The notes under the pieces are model-generated. The model was not told where the DNA came from and did not search any database. It was given only the letters and a program-made list of their open reading frames with translations. Below are positions 10,101 to 21,417 of a stretch of DNA of 31,666 bases, one piece after another. Position numbers and translations under genes: made by a program. Origin of the DNA: Brachionus koreanus (taxonomy: Eukaryota; Rotifera; Eurotatoria; Ploima; Brachionidae); the NCBI GenBank assembly GCA_016987375.1, contig PJRA01000376.1, forward strand, positions 319,799 to 351,464, in the 5' to 3' direction. Position 1 is the first letter of the stretch. The number at the start of each line of letters is the position of its first letter.

Positions 10101-10268
10101 CGATGAATTTAGATCAATATAGGCTGATAGGTCATTATTTTTCAAGGTCAAACTATCCGACTGGTCATCGATCAGCGTTGACTCGTTTAGTGATTGAATC
10201 GATTTAAGACTTTGGCAGATTTTTTTGCGCGATTTTGCTTTGCTATTGCTGGAATGACACGAACCCAT
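7186..10268 (-). CDS. Serine-rich protein with lipidation-type N-terminus (MGSC), C-terminal helical segment
   Basis: The main exon is 10268-8811: 486 codons, starting in a strong context (CACCATGGG) and ending at a GTAAGC donor. Reading on past the donor gives only an AT-rich 17-codon tail. I therefore predict a last exon at 7227-7186 after TTTCAG, in phase 0, adding NLLKKLISRLKQI and a stop, total 499 aa. The N-terminus MGSCHSSN fits N-myristoylation at Gly2 with palmitoylation at Cys4, suggesting membrane anchoring. The middle is Ser/Lys/Asn-rich and likely disordered, with many SP or SPxK-like sites. Near residue 425 is a compact conserved-looking helix, LDLDTYRLLMQDLQSC. I do not recognise the family with confidence; serine-rich coiled-coil (CCSER/FAM190-like) proteins are a weak guess from that helix. 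The main exon is well supported; the last exon is tentative. Confidence 0.7.
7228..8810 (-). other. Predicted 1.58 kb intron of the MGSC gene
   Basis: This AT-rich stretch runs between the GTAAGC donor (8810) and the predicted TTTCAG acceptor (7228). Two minus-strand open frames, at 8036-8299 and 8423-8617, have low-complexity AT-driven composition and no motifs. Nothing else is recognisable. Confidence 0.4.
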
Positions 10269-11209
10269 GGTGAAAAAAATAATTAATTTTTTTTTTATTT
10301 TTAAACTCTAGTAAATCATAATCTTGACAAATAAAAAATTAATCAAAATTTTAGATTGATTTAAAATTTAAATAAAAACCAAATTTAAAAATAATTTTCA
10401 ACCAGCTTTTTGTTTTTTGTAGTGAAATTTTATTAAGTTTAAAATTGAATTTTTTTTTTTTTTAGAAAAATAATACACTAGAAATTTTAGAAATTACGAA
10501 ATAGACCTTCTTTGGAAACAACATACGAAAGTTTGCACAAAGGTAAATTTCAATTTAAATATTGCTATTAATTTTTTGTTTTTCCTTTATGTGCGTGTGT
10601 AAGCTTCAATGCAACTAGTATGCAATCAAATAATAATTAAAATAATATTAGACTAAAAAACGACACACGGTTGCCACTGGACGTGTCATTAATTTCAATA
10701 TTGAGCAGATTTTTCCCAAATAGTTAATTACTTTATAGCTAGACCATTGACCTAATGCTCCTTCTCTCTATCTCTATTTCTCTTTCATTCTCTTTAATTA
10801 GTATATCTAATAAATTATTTTAACTGAATTAATTTTTTAATTTAATGCTAGATCTGGTTTCAAATCTTAAATTTAAGAATTTTTTAATTACAAATGCAGT
10901 TCTTGTCCGAAAAACCCCAAGGACTAGATTTAATTAAAATTCAAGCTTATCTTGCGTTGGTTACCAAGTCAACGCAGTCAACTGCTAGCAGTCGGCCATG
11001 AGCCAACTCGACAATCAAAAAAATTAGAAAATTTAAATGCAAATTTTTTTTTCTTTAATAAATGCATCTGCATCTTTTATGACTAAGTTAATTTGAAATG
11101 ATATTTTTGTTGAACAAATCACTTGGATTGAGATTAGTCTAAAGCTCTAAGGATTATTTCTAAGAAACGGATTAGAGGGAAAGGATTGAGATTTTTTTTC
11201 ATCACTTAC

Positions 11210-11280
11210 CAGAGTCCGGTTTTAAATTTGAAAAGTTGAAAAAGATAGAAAAAAATATCGGAGCCGGGTCTGAATTCATA
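11210..11280 (-). other. Candidate non-coding 5' exon ending at a strong splice donor
   Basis: On the minus strand the sequence reads ACCGGACTCTG followed by GTAAGTGATG at 11209, a near-consensus U1 donor. The upstream side is a GC-richer patch without a long open frame. With the serine-rich gene starting at 10268 on the same strand, this could be an alternative first exon. The start of the exon is not defined by the sequence, and the 11280 boundary is a guess. Confidence 0.35.
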
Positions 11281-14200
11281 TTAATTAGCATTAATTGTTA
11301 AGCATTTCTAAAGCTTGCCAATATTGTTTTTCTAGCTCCTATAAACAAGTCAAATTTTATTATTTAGAAATAAGTTTTTTCTAGGTTTTAGCTTTGGACA
11401 AAACAAATAAAAATCTAGTCCGTAAATATCCGCTAGTTTTTACGTGCAAACTAAATTTTCTCTATTGACCTAGTTGCTTTAATATTTTTTAATTAGCACT
11501 ACCTTTCCTTTGTGGCCTTAAACGACTACTAGTCACAACAAATCTTAGACTACACGTACACACATCACAATAATCCGTATACCATCTGGGTCAATTGGTT
11601 ATTTAAACTTTTTTCTTTATTAGCTTAATAATACAATTAATTTAAAAAACAGGCGACTAAGTACAAATCAGGTTTAGATTGAACTTGAAGAAAAAAAGCT
11701 TAAATAGAAAATTACGTTTTTTATTTAAACATAGAAATAGTTTAAAAAATTTATCTCTTGATAAAATATTTATACTAAGCTATTTTAATTGCTTAATATT
11801 AAGTCATCCTTTTTAATTAAAACGAAAGAAAATTAATTAAGCTTTTTAATCTGGACAAAACATTTGGCTTCGATCAATTATTTAAGTTAAAACTTAATTA
11901 AATTGGCTAAGATAGCAAGAATCAATTAAATTGTGTCTCAAATGTTTGTCTTGTGGTCATATTTAGACTAGAGTCCATTAGGCAAATAAGCATTTTAGGA
12001 AAGCTCTTTATTGGGCTTATGGTTGAGTGTTTTGCAAATTAAGACTAAATACTGGTAGTAAGCGAGAGCAAAATCCGCGCTATGTTGATGATGAATAGGC
12101 TATAAGCTCGCTCTGTATGCCTTGGCACATGCCTCTATACCATATCCTCTATAAATTCAATTAGGAGCAAATAAACCGAATGGAGTAAAAATAATAAACT
12201 CAATTCTTGTATTGACCGACTTGGTTTTATTTTTGAGTTCACTTACAAAACTCATTAGGCTCCGAGTTGATTTCATTTTTTGATACTTAATTACTCTCGA
12301 GCACTAAAAGAACTAATTTGAAAGTATTTGCAGACAAATATCTCAGAAAATTCTAGTCTAAATAAAAATTTAAAAGCAATAAAAAAAGAATCGCTTTCAA
12401 GTAAATAAATTTTTTATTTATTTTCTTTTATTTTAGTTCTAAAATAATGAATTGACTGTGCTGACCTGACAAAAATGACAATATATTTAAACAAAAAATT
12501 TGTTTGATTTCTAAAAGCTAGAAGTTCAAACATAAAGTTATCAAAAAAAGACTTAGAAATAACATTATTTAAATTAAAAAAAATTTAACCGACAATTCTC
12601 TTTTTTTAATCAATTAAACTCGGTAATAAACTTTTCTATTGATTTCTTGTTATAAGCCAGAAATAAAAATTATTGTTCATTGGAAAAAATGTCTCTTCAA
12701 TTCGATTAGTTTCAATTCTCAGCTATTTTGCTTCTTTCTCTAAATGCTAATTTGATTTTGGAAAATTAAAATTTGTTTTTGAGCAAAAAAATTTAGTAAT
12801 AACCTAAATTAAAATTTACAGTATATTATCTTGGGACTTAAAGCTAATAAAATTTTCTAATTTCTGTCTAGGTCGCTTTTATTTTATATCACTTGTAAAT
12901 TACTACTAGAAAAAAAAGCCTTAAGTTGTAGAGAGATTATCGCTACCTTAGTTTTAAACAAAAAAAAATTGAATTCAAATATAAATTAGATCGCTTCTTG
13001 TTAAATTAATTAAAATAAAGAGAATATTTGAAAAAAATATCGCCACAAAACTTTAATTACTTTTAGGACACTAAGTAAAATTTAAAAAAAATGGCTCATT
13101 TTGTTTCATTTTATACAAAAATCAATTTTTTTCTAATTTATTTTAAATGATTTATATTGACAAAATTTTTATATCCTTCTAAATTTAAAATAGAAAGCTA
13201 ATTTGCATATATTTTTGCAAAATTATATCAATACTAACTATTTATACTTTGAATATTTTTATTTTAGCTTTAATCTAATAAGGCATTTAATAAAAGTCAA
13301 ATAAAAACAAAAATTTAATTGTCAAATTGAAATTTATTTAATTTTATGAAATACTTTTAAACTAAAAATAAATAATCTAGAAAGAAAATTTTTAAAAATC
13401 TTGATTAGACCAAAATACTTTGAAAAATTTTTTTTTTTTGAGTTTTTCAAAAATGAACTATCTAAAATATTAGGTTCAATAGATTGAAATAAATTCAATC
13501 GAATAGAGCAAAAATTAGTCTTGAATAAATTGCATTAATAAAAAGCAAAGATAAAGATAAATTTTAGAATAAACATAGTTAACTCTTTTTGTGTATCTAT
13601 GAAAATAGTTTAAAATAAATAAAATGGGGTCTGAATTGAATTGGGTTATTAAATGAGTGTTCTCTTTTGAAAGCTTCAAACTCAAAGACTTATTATAGTA
13701 TATTTTATATCCTAATTAACTACGATAAAGTTGCGTAATTATCATTTGTTTTTTTTTTACTCGATAGGCCAACTTGGGACTGTAGAATTATTTTGCTTGA
13801 ATGAAAAAGTCAATTTATAGAGCCCCAAATTCGGATGATTGATTGAAGAAAAAATGAGCCTGATTCCGACACTTATATCCTTTATTTAATCTCATTTATT
13901 TCGAGTAAAAAAAGCTAGATTTATGTCAAATTAAGTTGCTACAAGCAAAGGAATTTGGAAAATTCAGTAAATAAATTCTAAAATTATATGATGATAGCTT
14001 ATTTTTTTTATCTATTTGAGAAAATTTAAATTTTATTGCCAAATAAAATTTTAGACATAAATTGGAAATTTTTTTCCAATTCCACATTCAATCTTAGAAT
14101 TTAATTTAACTATTTTTGTTTACAAAAAAAAATAATTTAAATCACCCAACTGAAACACAAATGGAACACTCGACGCTTGTTTAGTTATAAGTTGGCAATT

Positions 14201-14478
14201 TTCTTTAAGTCTTTTATTCTAAAATATGACGGAAAAGTATTTTAATTTAATTCAGTTTGAATGCCAGTTAATCTACTAAGATTTTAATTAAATGTTTTAA
14301 ACTTTTTCTTAGCTATCATGGTAGTTAAATCCTAAGTTAAAGCATAAACTCGATTTATTTTTAAATAAGTTTATTCACTAATGTTTCAGAATTAGATACA
14401 CTCAACTTGCCGTCGAGCTAAGTAAATCTTGACTAATTTTTTATCTGTCAACGACTAAATCAAAAACTTTTCACTTAC

Positions 14479-14660
14479 CTTTTTTTTCAAGAAAATTTAA
14501 AAATAGAAAGACCAACGCGTCAAATTAAGATTGATGATGATCCGAGCTTGCTATTTGATTGTTCGCAAATGTTGAACGTGACCTCCTAAGCTTCGGACGA
14601 GTGACAAATTCGAGATGCTATTCGAAATTGGACTTTGCTTGCTCGTTTGCCTAGCTATTG
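14479..14660 (-). other. Candidate distal non-coding 5' exon ending at a strong splice donor
   Basis: On the minus strand a roughly 40% GC patch, far above local average, ends AAAAAAAG followed by GTAAGTGAA at 14478. It has stops in all frames, so it would be untranslated. A possible acceptor (TTTACTAG, near 10312) lies just upstream of the MGSC start codon and would give a 4.2 kb 5' UTR intron. The upper boundary is a guess. Confidence 0.35.
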
Positions 14661-17600
14661 ATTGCCAACAATTATGAAGAATTTTTTTCTATAAAATTTT
14701 TGAATCTAAATAAAAATATTAAAATGAATCATTCATAATTGCTTTTATTATAATCGAGAAATTTATTCTTGAAATATTCTTGTTGATTATTGAATATTTT
14801 TCTTACTTGCAAACAAATTTTGCATCCACCAGCTGTCAAATTATCATTATTTATTTAAATTTAGGAATTTAACATGTATTTGAATTTCTCTTTTTTTTTT
14901 AACACTAAAAAATTTTTATTTAAAAAAATAAAGATAAACCTATTAATTCAATTTTAACAAGTTTAAGTATTTATTAAACTAAAAAAAAAATCATTAAATT
15001 GTAGACAACATTCGAACTTTAAATTTAAAATTGTTATTAGTTCGACCAGTTTAAACATATTAACCCATTTAAAGTTTAGAAATTTTTCTAAAAGTCCATT
15101 GAAAACCTAAAAAACACTTGGTGGAAAATATTTTTTTCTCTTAGAACCAAAAGGAATAAAGAGCATCATAGGTCACCTGTTCAAATATAATTTTTTTATC
15201 TTTTCGAAAAAACGGGCTTATTCTTAACAAATTAAATAATAATTTTCTAATCGCTTCATAGAATTAAAGAGAGAACATTTAGTTGCTAAAAGCTTTTTTT
15301 ATCAATCGAAATTTTAAAGCCTTAAATTGGCTATTTTTATTTTCTTTCATTTAAAATTAAAATTAATAATAAAATAAAATAAATTATTCAAAGCTTCATC
15401 AGTTAGATTTATTTTTCTCAGCGCCATGCTACAAAAATCGCAACAATAGCTAAAAAAAGTTAACTAACCTGCTTCATTAGATTAGAAATTCTAATTTGTT
15501 ACTTCCTAATTTGAACGCAACAACATATGGCCCAAAGTTTGATAATTGATTCTAAAAAAGAAATTTTTTTTTTGCTCTTGCACATGATTTTTTTCACTCA
15601 AGACTAAAAACCCGTAGCTTGCTCATAGCTTACTAAATTTTCTATAAATTTGAATCATGCTATGCAAAAATGGAAAAATAGCTTTGTTTTCTCATTCTAA
15701 ACTACCAATTCTGGCTCTTGGGAATACGAATTAAAATTTGTTTTAATTGAAATTAAACTTTTTAGTTTTTTTTTTTCTCGAAAAAATAAAAATAAATAAA
15801 TATTATTTTATGAGAGTTTTAAGCTAAATTTGAAAATTTAAATCCTACTCAAATATTCAATTATATTAGGTTTAATATTTCGTCTTAGCATCACGGCTGC
15901 TCTAGGCGTTTAAATCAATAAGACTCAAGTATAAATTATCATGATTAAATAGCTTTTGTGTTTCATAAAATCTAATAAACAAAAAAGTAAGGTCCATTTA
16001 ATATTATGACTTGATTAACTAATACTTTGTTAGAATTTGATAGGACAAGTGGTCCCACTTTTATTTTTTCCTACTAGAACATTTGTTTATTTAATTTAAA
16101 TACTAATCAGGAAGATACTCGAGTCAATCTTCAAAGCCTATTTAAACTCGTAGAGTATAATAGAAGAAAAAGCCTACTAAATTTTAAATAGGCTTTTAGA
16201 CGATTCAAAATCAAAACATGGTAAACTAAGCTTGAATTCTATGAATTAATCAAACAATAATTTAAAAAAGTGCTAAATTTTAAATGTTAATTGTCTGACT
16301 TTGGTCTGACCATTTGTCGACACTGGTTTCAGCCCTAAGGCTTCGAATTTTAGCTTCTTTTTATTCAACCTAAAATGGTGTCAAATAAATTAAATTAAAA
16401 ATTAAAAAAAAAAGAAATATTTTTATTCATTTTTTTTTAAAGCGTGCTGAATAAGAATTTATGGTTTCTTTGAATCGGCTTAAATCATAAACTAAGACAT
16501 AAACTTTTTTGAATAGGCCTTTTAAATTTGTTTCAGGAAGAAGGCCAAAATAGCGAGTTTTTTAAGGGCCGAAATTGTTTAAACGAAATTAAAATGAAAA
16601 AAAATGATTTTACATTTTACCTGCTTTGTCCTAAATAGGATGATAGCCGCCCATTATGCAAATATTTTTTTTGAATTATCTTTTTTAAATCGAGCTATTT
16701 GATTTTTTTGATTAAAATGTAAGAATTTAGTTGTGAAATACTAATGAAACTCAGGTAAGAATTCAAACAAATGACTCGATTGATATTATAGAATTTTTGC
16801 ATAATTTTTGCTTTTTAGATACTTGAACATTCTTCTCTGTTTTCTTGTATGAAAAAAAAAGAAAGCAAAAAAAAACATTTAACTTAATTATTCACTATTT
16901 TCCAAAATGCCAAAATTAAATATTTATGCTTTTGGTTAAAAGTCGGTTTATTCTCATTTAAAATTTAATTTAGAAGCTTTATTAAATAATCCTTTGATTA
17001 TACAATCATAGTATTATAAAATTATTTACTATTAAAAATAAAGTGATATTTTTCTTAAGACAAGATATTAACATTAAATTTAAGGTCCTTTAAATATCAG
17101 TTTATAACAATTTTTCTATTTTTTGCATTTTTAGTCTCGAGATTATTTCTATTTTTGCTCTAAATAAATTCTAATCTCTTGATGAATGATTTAAAACACT
17201 TTTAAAATACCTCTAACCTTTATTTGCCAATGATGATTCGACCATTAATTAATTTTCGACCAAGATTGAACTGAATTTTTAAAAAATAATTATATTTTTC
17301 AATTAGGATCTCTTGGACAATCTAAAACTAATAGATAAAAGAAAAGGAATATAAAAATAAAATAAAATAAGACAGGAAAATGAATAAAATATCTTGCCAT
17401 AAAAATTTATTTATTTATAAATTAATTATTCATTAAAAAACTATGGTGGTTTTATCAAATTCTTAATTTTGAATTTTTCGACCTTTTTATCGGTCATAAA
17501 ACTTACGTTCAAAAAGCTATCAAATAATTTAATTAATTCTTTAAATTAAAAAATTAGAGCTAATTGATTATTAGAATAAAAACGAAATTTGAAGTGACTT

Positions 17601-18436
17601 TTAAGAGGCAATCATATTCAAAATAAATACTAGAAACAGTTAATTTTTGTAGTAAATTTGCTTAAACATACAATCCTAATAGATATAATTTTAGGAGACA
17701 CAAATGGTTTGTTCGGAAAGAAATGGCTAAAAATTTATTAATAAAAATATTATCAACAAAATTAATTTTCAGTTCAATTTAAATTAAAATTTAACTAAAC
17801 AAAAATGTTTTCAATACTCAAGAAGGCTTTTTTTTAAAAGGTTTTATTCATGAAAACAAAACTTTTTATTGCCAACTAGTTTCTCAACATTACTGTGAAA
17901 CAAATGGTGGATTTATTTTCTCAATTAAATTAAATTTCAAAAATAAAAATAAAATGATGATTGATAAAAAAAATAAAATTCTAGTTGATTGAAATTTCCA
18001 AATTTTCCAAATTTTAAGTATAAGTAGTTGTTATTCAAGTCGATAGCTACTTCATTTCTATATTTTTCTGAAAAATCAATCTAATATCTTTTCAAAAAAA
18101 TTTTTTATCAAAATTTCAACTTTTGTTTTCTTATGCTCATTTCTTTTATCTTTTAAATTTTCATATTTTTTAATTTTTTAATTTTTATTTTTGTACACAC
18201 TCATCAAAACGGCCAACACCATTTTTAGTGGTCGAGTAGCTGCCACTGATGTCATGAAACACTATTGTTTTTAATTTATCAAAAAAAAAGTTCTAGTTAA
18301 CAGATTTTCAAAAATAAATCATCATGCCCTATGGTCTTTAACCATTTTTTAAGCCAGTATTTCAATTCCTCTCTTATTCTTTTCATCTTTTCATTTATTT
18401 TCTTTGCTTATTAAATTTTTTTTTGAATAAAATAAA

Positions 18437-18557
18437 CAAAGAGTAAGACATATCATTTTAGAAGAGCACTTTATTCTATTTATTGTAACATACAATATGA
18501 ATTAATGTTTTTTAATTAATAAGATGCTAAGATAAAAAATATCCAACCTTTAAAAAA
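18437..18557. repeat. Dispersed repeat, copy 1
   Basis: About 120 bp similar to 24821-24932 in the same orientation. Shared blocks are CAAAGA...AGACATATCATTT, GAAGAGCACT and a 36-base perfectly matching end starting AGATGCTAAGATAAAAAATA and finishing in CAACCTTTAAAAAA. The middle is diverged. It is likely a small non-autonomous element; ends and family are not determined. Confidence 0.75.
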
Positions 18558-18990
18558 AGAGAGTTTTATAACTGAAGATTATATTTTCATTTATTGATTA
18601 TTGTATTCCTTTGTTGGATATTGGAGCGTCATAAATCGATACGTCACAGATTTGATGGATGCATTTAACTGTTAAAATCTTAATCAATATCAAAAAATAT
18701 CGAACAAAGGAAGGCTTAAAATATGTCTTTGCAGAATGCAGTGTAAAAGTATGATTTAATGAGCGAGTAAATACACGTGTCAATTCTGCAATATTTTACA
18801 TCAAGGAGATTTGCTATAAGTCATAGTTGCTCTCAAGTCACAAATCTTATATCAAGTCAACTAAAAACTTAATTCTAATTCGAAAATAACTAAAAATTAA
18901 TGCTTAAAATTGAGAAATTTACAAAAAAAATTAAAAATTCAATCTTTTGAGTCTAAAATCAGTCGTATTTCATTTAAAATAAAAACAATG

Positions 18991-19018
18991 CCAATTTGTA
19001 CCTACATGTACAAATTGG
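18991..19018. repeat. Perfect 11 bp hairpin
   Basis: CCAATTTGTAC and GTACAAATTGG are separated by the 6-base loop CTACAT. No gene adjoins it. It could be a cruciform-forming site, part of a small RNA precursor or chance. Confidence 0.6.
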
Positions 19019-19737
19019 ATAAGTAAATTTCTTTCAGTTTTTCAAAAAAAGTTTATTTTTTTTTATTTAATTTGTTTGATGGCTAAATTTTCCCATTAAT
19101 AATTTCCATTTATTTGGTTGAGATTTTAACCATTTGACCCTATATAACAGAATTGCTTTTATATAAATGTTTAGATAAGGGTTGGTACAATCATCAAACC
19201 AAGCACAATAGGATTTTGTGAAATTAGAAAAAAATTTAACAACAATGATTCCTTTTTTGGTAAATTAGAATTAACTAAAATTAAATATATTTAAAAAAAT
19301 ACTGATTCAAAATATAAAATAATCTTTTGCGCACCTTTTTTTTACCTAAAATAAATATTTCCATATTTTTTGTTATATTAATAAATCAAATCAATAATAA
19401 TTTTAAACGTTGTTGAAGTTTTAGTTTTTGTCTTTTTATTACATTAGAAAAAGAAAAATTACTTTTGGTAAATAAGGTTCAACAAAGTAAAATTAAATTA
19501 AATTTTTATTCAGTATCTTTTTAAATATACTTAATTTTATTTTTTAAATTTAAATTAAAATTTGATAATTATCAAAAAATTTTGTTTGGCCATATTGAAC
19601 TTAGAGGGTTTTTTATTGTTCGAAACAGTTTGTTCTGTTCATTGTAATAAATGTAACAAAAAAATTGTATAAATTGTAGAAAATTTTTCACATTTTGTGA
19701 TGATCTTCGAGGACATTTTATTTTTATTTAACTTTTT

Positions 19738-19849
19738 GGGTCTTGTCCAATATGTGATCACTTGATTACAAAAAATGTGATCTTTTTAATAATGCTGGTT
19801 TTGTGAACAATACTGATCACCAAATCGATGATCACACAATATGTGATCA
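19738..19849 (+). repeat. Left terminal inverted repeat of the Merlin-like element
   Basis: Matches the reverse complement of 21026-21136 with only a few differences (for example GATTAC versus GATCAC, and AATACTG versus AAGACTG). It holds palindromic TGATCA-type subrepeats. Confidence 0.9.
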
Positions 19850-20583
19850 AAAAAATAAAAATTTAAATTAAGGAAAAAACTTTTGTGATCAAAGTTTCAT
19901 TTAAAGTTTTATAAAAAAAAAATCTTTTGATTACACAATATGTGATCAAATTTATCTTTATTTTATATATTATATATTGATCATTAAAAGGAGTTATTGT
20001 TTTAACATACTGATAAAACTATTAAACATACAGACAAAACTTTTCAGTATACCAATTTTTCATCACAACATACTTGCATTTTTAACATACAAAAAACCTT
20101 AATAACATACTAAAATCTTTTTAACAAACTTAAAATTAAAATAGAATTGAACAAAATTTTATAAATTTAAAAAAATGGAAAAAGATATCGTTTATAAGAC
20201 AAACCGAACATATCAAAAAAATATAAAAAAGATTAAACGATGTGGATACAGACCTAGAAGATAACTCAACTAAAATAAAGCAAATGCAAACAATTGGCTA
20301 ACAAACACTCGAAATATGAATTATTGTAGGTATGGTATGTATGCTGAAAAGTTTTATTAGTATATTGAAAAGATTTGAAAATATGTTGGTCATGTAGACC
20401 CATCATTAAAATATAAACTTTTCTCATAAACTTTTCTTGGTAAAAAGATGTCGCGTTAATATTACAATATAAATTATAAGCGCTTCAGTTTTGAAATTTT
20501 TTTTATATAATCATTCTTACGCTTACTTAGCTTGATAACTGAAGTATATAAATCTTTGAATGTCTTGAATATAATATTAAAAA

Positions 20584-20934
20584 ATGGATTCATCTGAAAG
20601 TGAAGATTTAAAACTTTTTGAGAAAATAGTTAAGATTGGCTTAGTCCAAAAAGATCAGAAATGCTATAAATCTTACTGCAAAAAATTTGGTAGAGTAATG
20701 AGTTTAAAGCAAAGAAAAAGATCTACCAATGCCAAGAATACCATTATTTCATGGCGATGTAGTTCTTGTGGAACATTTAAATCAACCTTTGAAGACTCAT
20801 TTTTTTCATTGTTCAAAAAGCCGATTAGTGTAATTTTGGCTGTTATTCGATCTTGGGCTGCCGAGTTGACTGTTTCCAAGACAGTTGATTCAATTTTTTT
20901 CCTTAATCGATTTGGTGATCAGTCTTGTTCATAA
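20584..20934 (+). pseudogene. Truncated Merlin/ISXO2-type transposase
   Basis: The 116-aa frame has the N-terminal domain of ISXO2-like transposases: an early CYKSYC segment, WRCSSCGTFKSTFEDSFF (compare the family pattern W-R-C-x-x-C-x(3-5)-S-x-R-x-G-S-F-F), then KKPISVILAVIRSWA. A full transposase is about 250-350 aa and carries a DDE/DDxK-type catalytic core; here that core is absent. The last ten residues (LNRFGDQSCS) and the stop are encoded by a 34-base copy of inner terminal-repeat sequence: 20904-20937 matches 21044-21077 with one mismatch. A deletion that joined mid-ORF to a terminal-repeat fragment explains this. A TATAAAT lies about 38 bases upstream of the ATG. The protein might still bind DNA, but that is speculation. 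Confidence 0.75.
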
Positions 20935-21025
20935 AACATTTTTTTAGTTAAGTTTGAATTTTATTCAAGCGTGATCAGTAATACATTTTTAGTGATCAGT
21001 ATTAAAATTATCGTGATCAATCATT

Positions 21026-21136
21026 TGATCACATATTGTGTGATAATCGATTTGGTGATCAGTCTTGTTCACAAAACCAGCATTATAAAAAGATCACATT
21101 TTTTGTGATCAAGTGATCACATATTGGACAAGACCC
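21026..21136 (-). repeat. Right terminal inverted repeat of the Merlin-like element
   Basis: Inverted partner of 19738-19849. Its inner part (TAATCGATTTGGTGATC...) is repeated at 20904-20937 at the end of the truncated transposase frame. Confidence 0.9.
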
Positions 21137-21417
21137 AACTTTTTTTCCTATAAAAATGGTATAAATTATTAAAAAAAATTAATTTGTTTAATATTTTTAA
21201 ATTAAAAAATTTAGAATTTAAAGTTTTTTATTAGATAAGTTGTTAAAAAACATTTTTTGTGGAAACCATTTTCATAAAAAAATCTAATTGAATTTCTCTC
21301 TACGAATTAAGTATATTTATATATTTTTAATTTATCTAAAATGTTTTTAAAAATCTGACTTTTTCTTTACAATTACTAGGTTAACTAAATAAAACTTGAT
21401 CATTGTTTAATTTTTTT

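Larger units (their letters stand above)
10269..19729. other. Long gene-poor region (~9.5 kb), probably 5' introns/intergenic
   Basis: No protein gene can be supported, and the few open frames are short (largest 61 codons at 18598-18783, minus). A handful of patches stand out by higher GC: 10640-10760, 10895-11010, 12045-12170, 14500-14660 and 18590-18790. None shows a long frame. Two of them end at textbook minus-strand splice donors (listed separately), so part of the region may be 5' UTR introns of the MGSC gene. Other local features are a pyrimidine tract at 10760-10797 and a hairpin TGCGTTG/CAACGCA at 10953-10976. Confidence 0.5.
19738..21136. mobile_element. Merlin-like DNA transposon (1399 bp), internally rearranged
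   Basis: The ends read GGGTCTTGTCC and GGACAAGACCC, flanked by a perfect 8 bp target-site duplication AACTTTTT (19730-19737 and 21137-21144). Terminal inverted repeats of about 111 bp (19738-19849 and 21026-21136) match at almost every position. They are packed with GTGATC/GATCAC motifs that probably bind transposase. The encoded protein start (20584) has the zinc-binding N-terminal pattern of ISXO2/IS1016-type transposases. Metazoan Merlin elements belong to that group and make 8-9 bp duplications. The coding region is truncated, so the copy is non-autonomous. Confidence 0.85.

Noticed and set aside
18598..18783. 61-codon minus-strand ORF in the gene-poor region
   Set aside because: No recognisable motif, no flanking splice or poly(A) evidence; composition is only mildly coding-like.
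20673..20879. Minus-strand ORF within the transposon
   Set aside because: It is antisense to the transposase fragment, which has clear family motifs.
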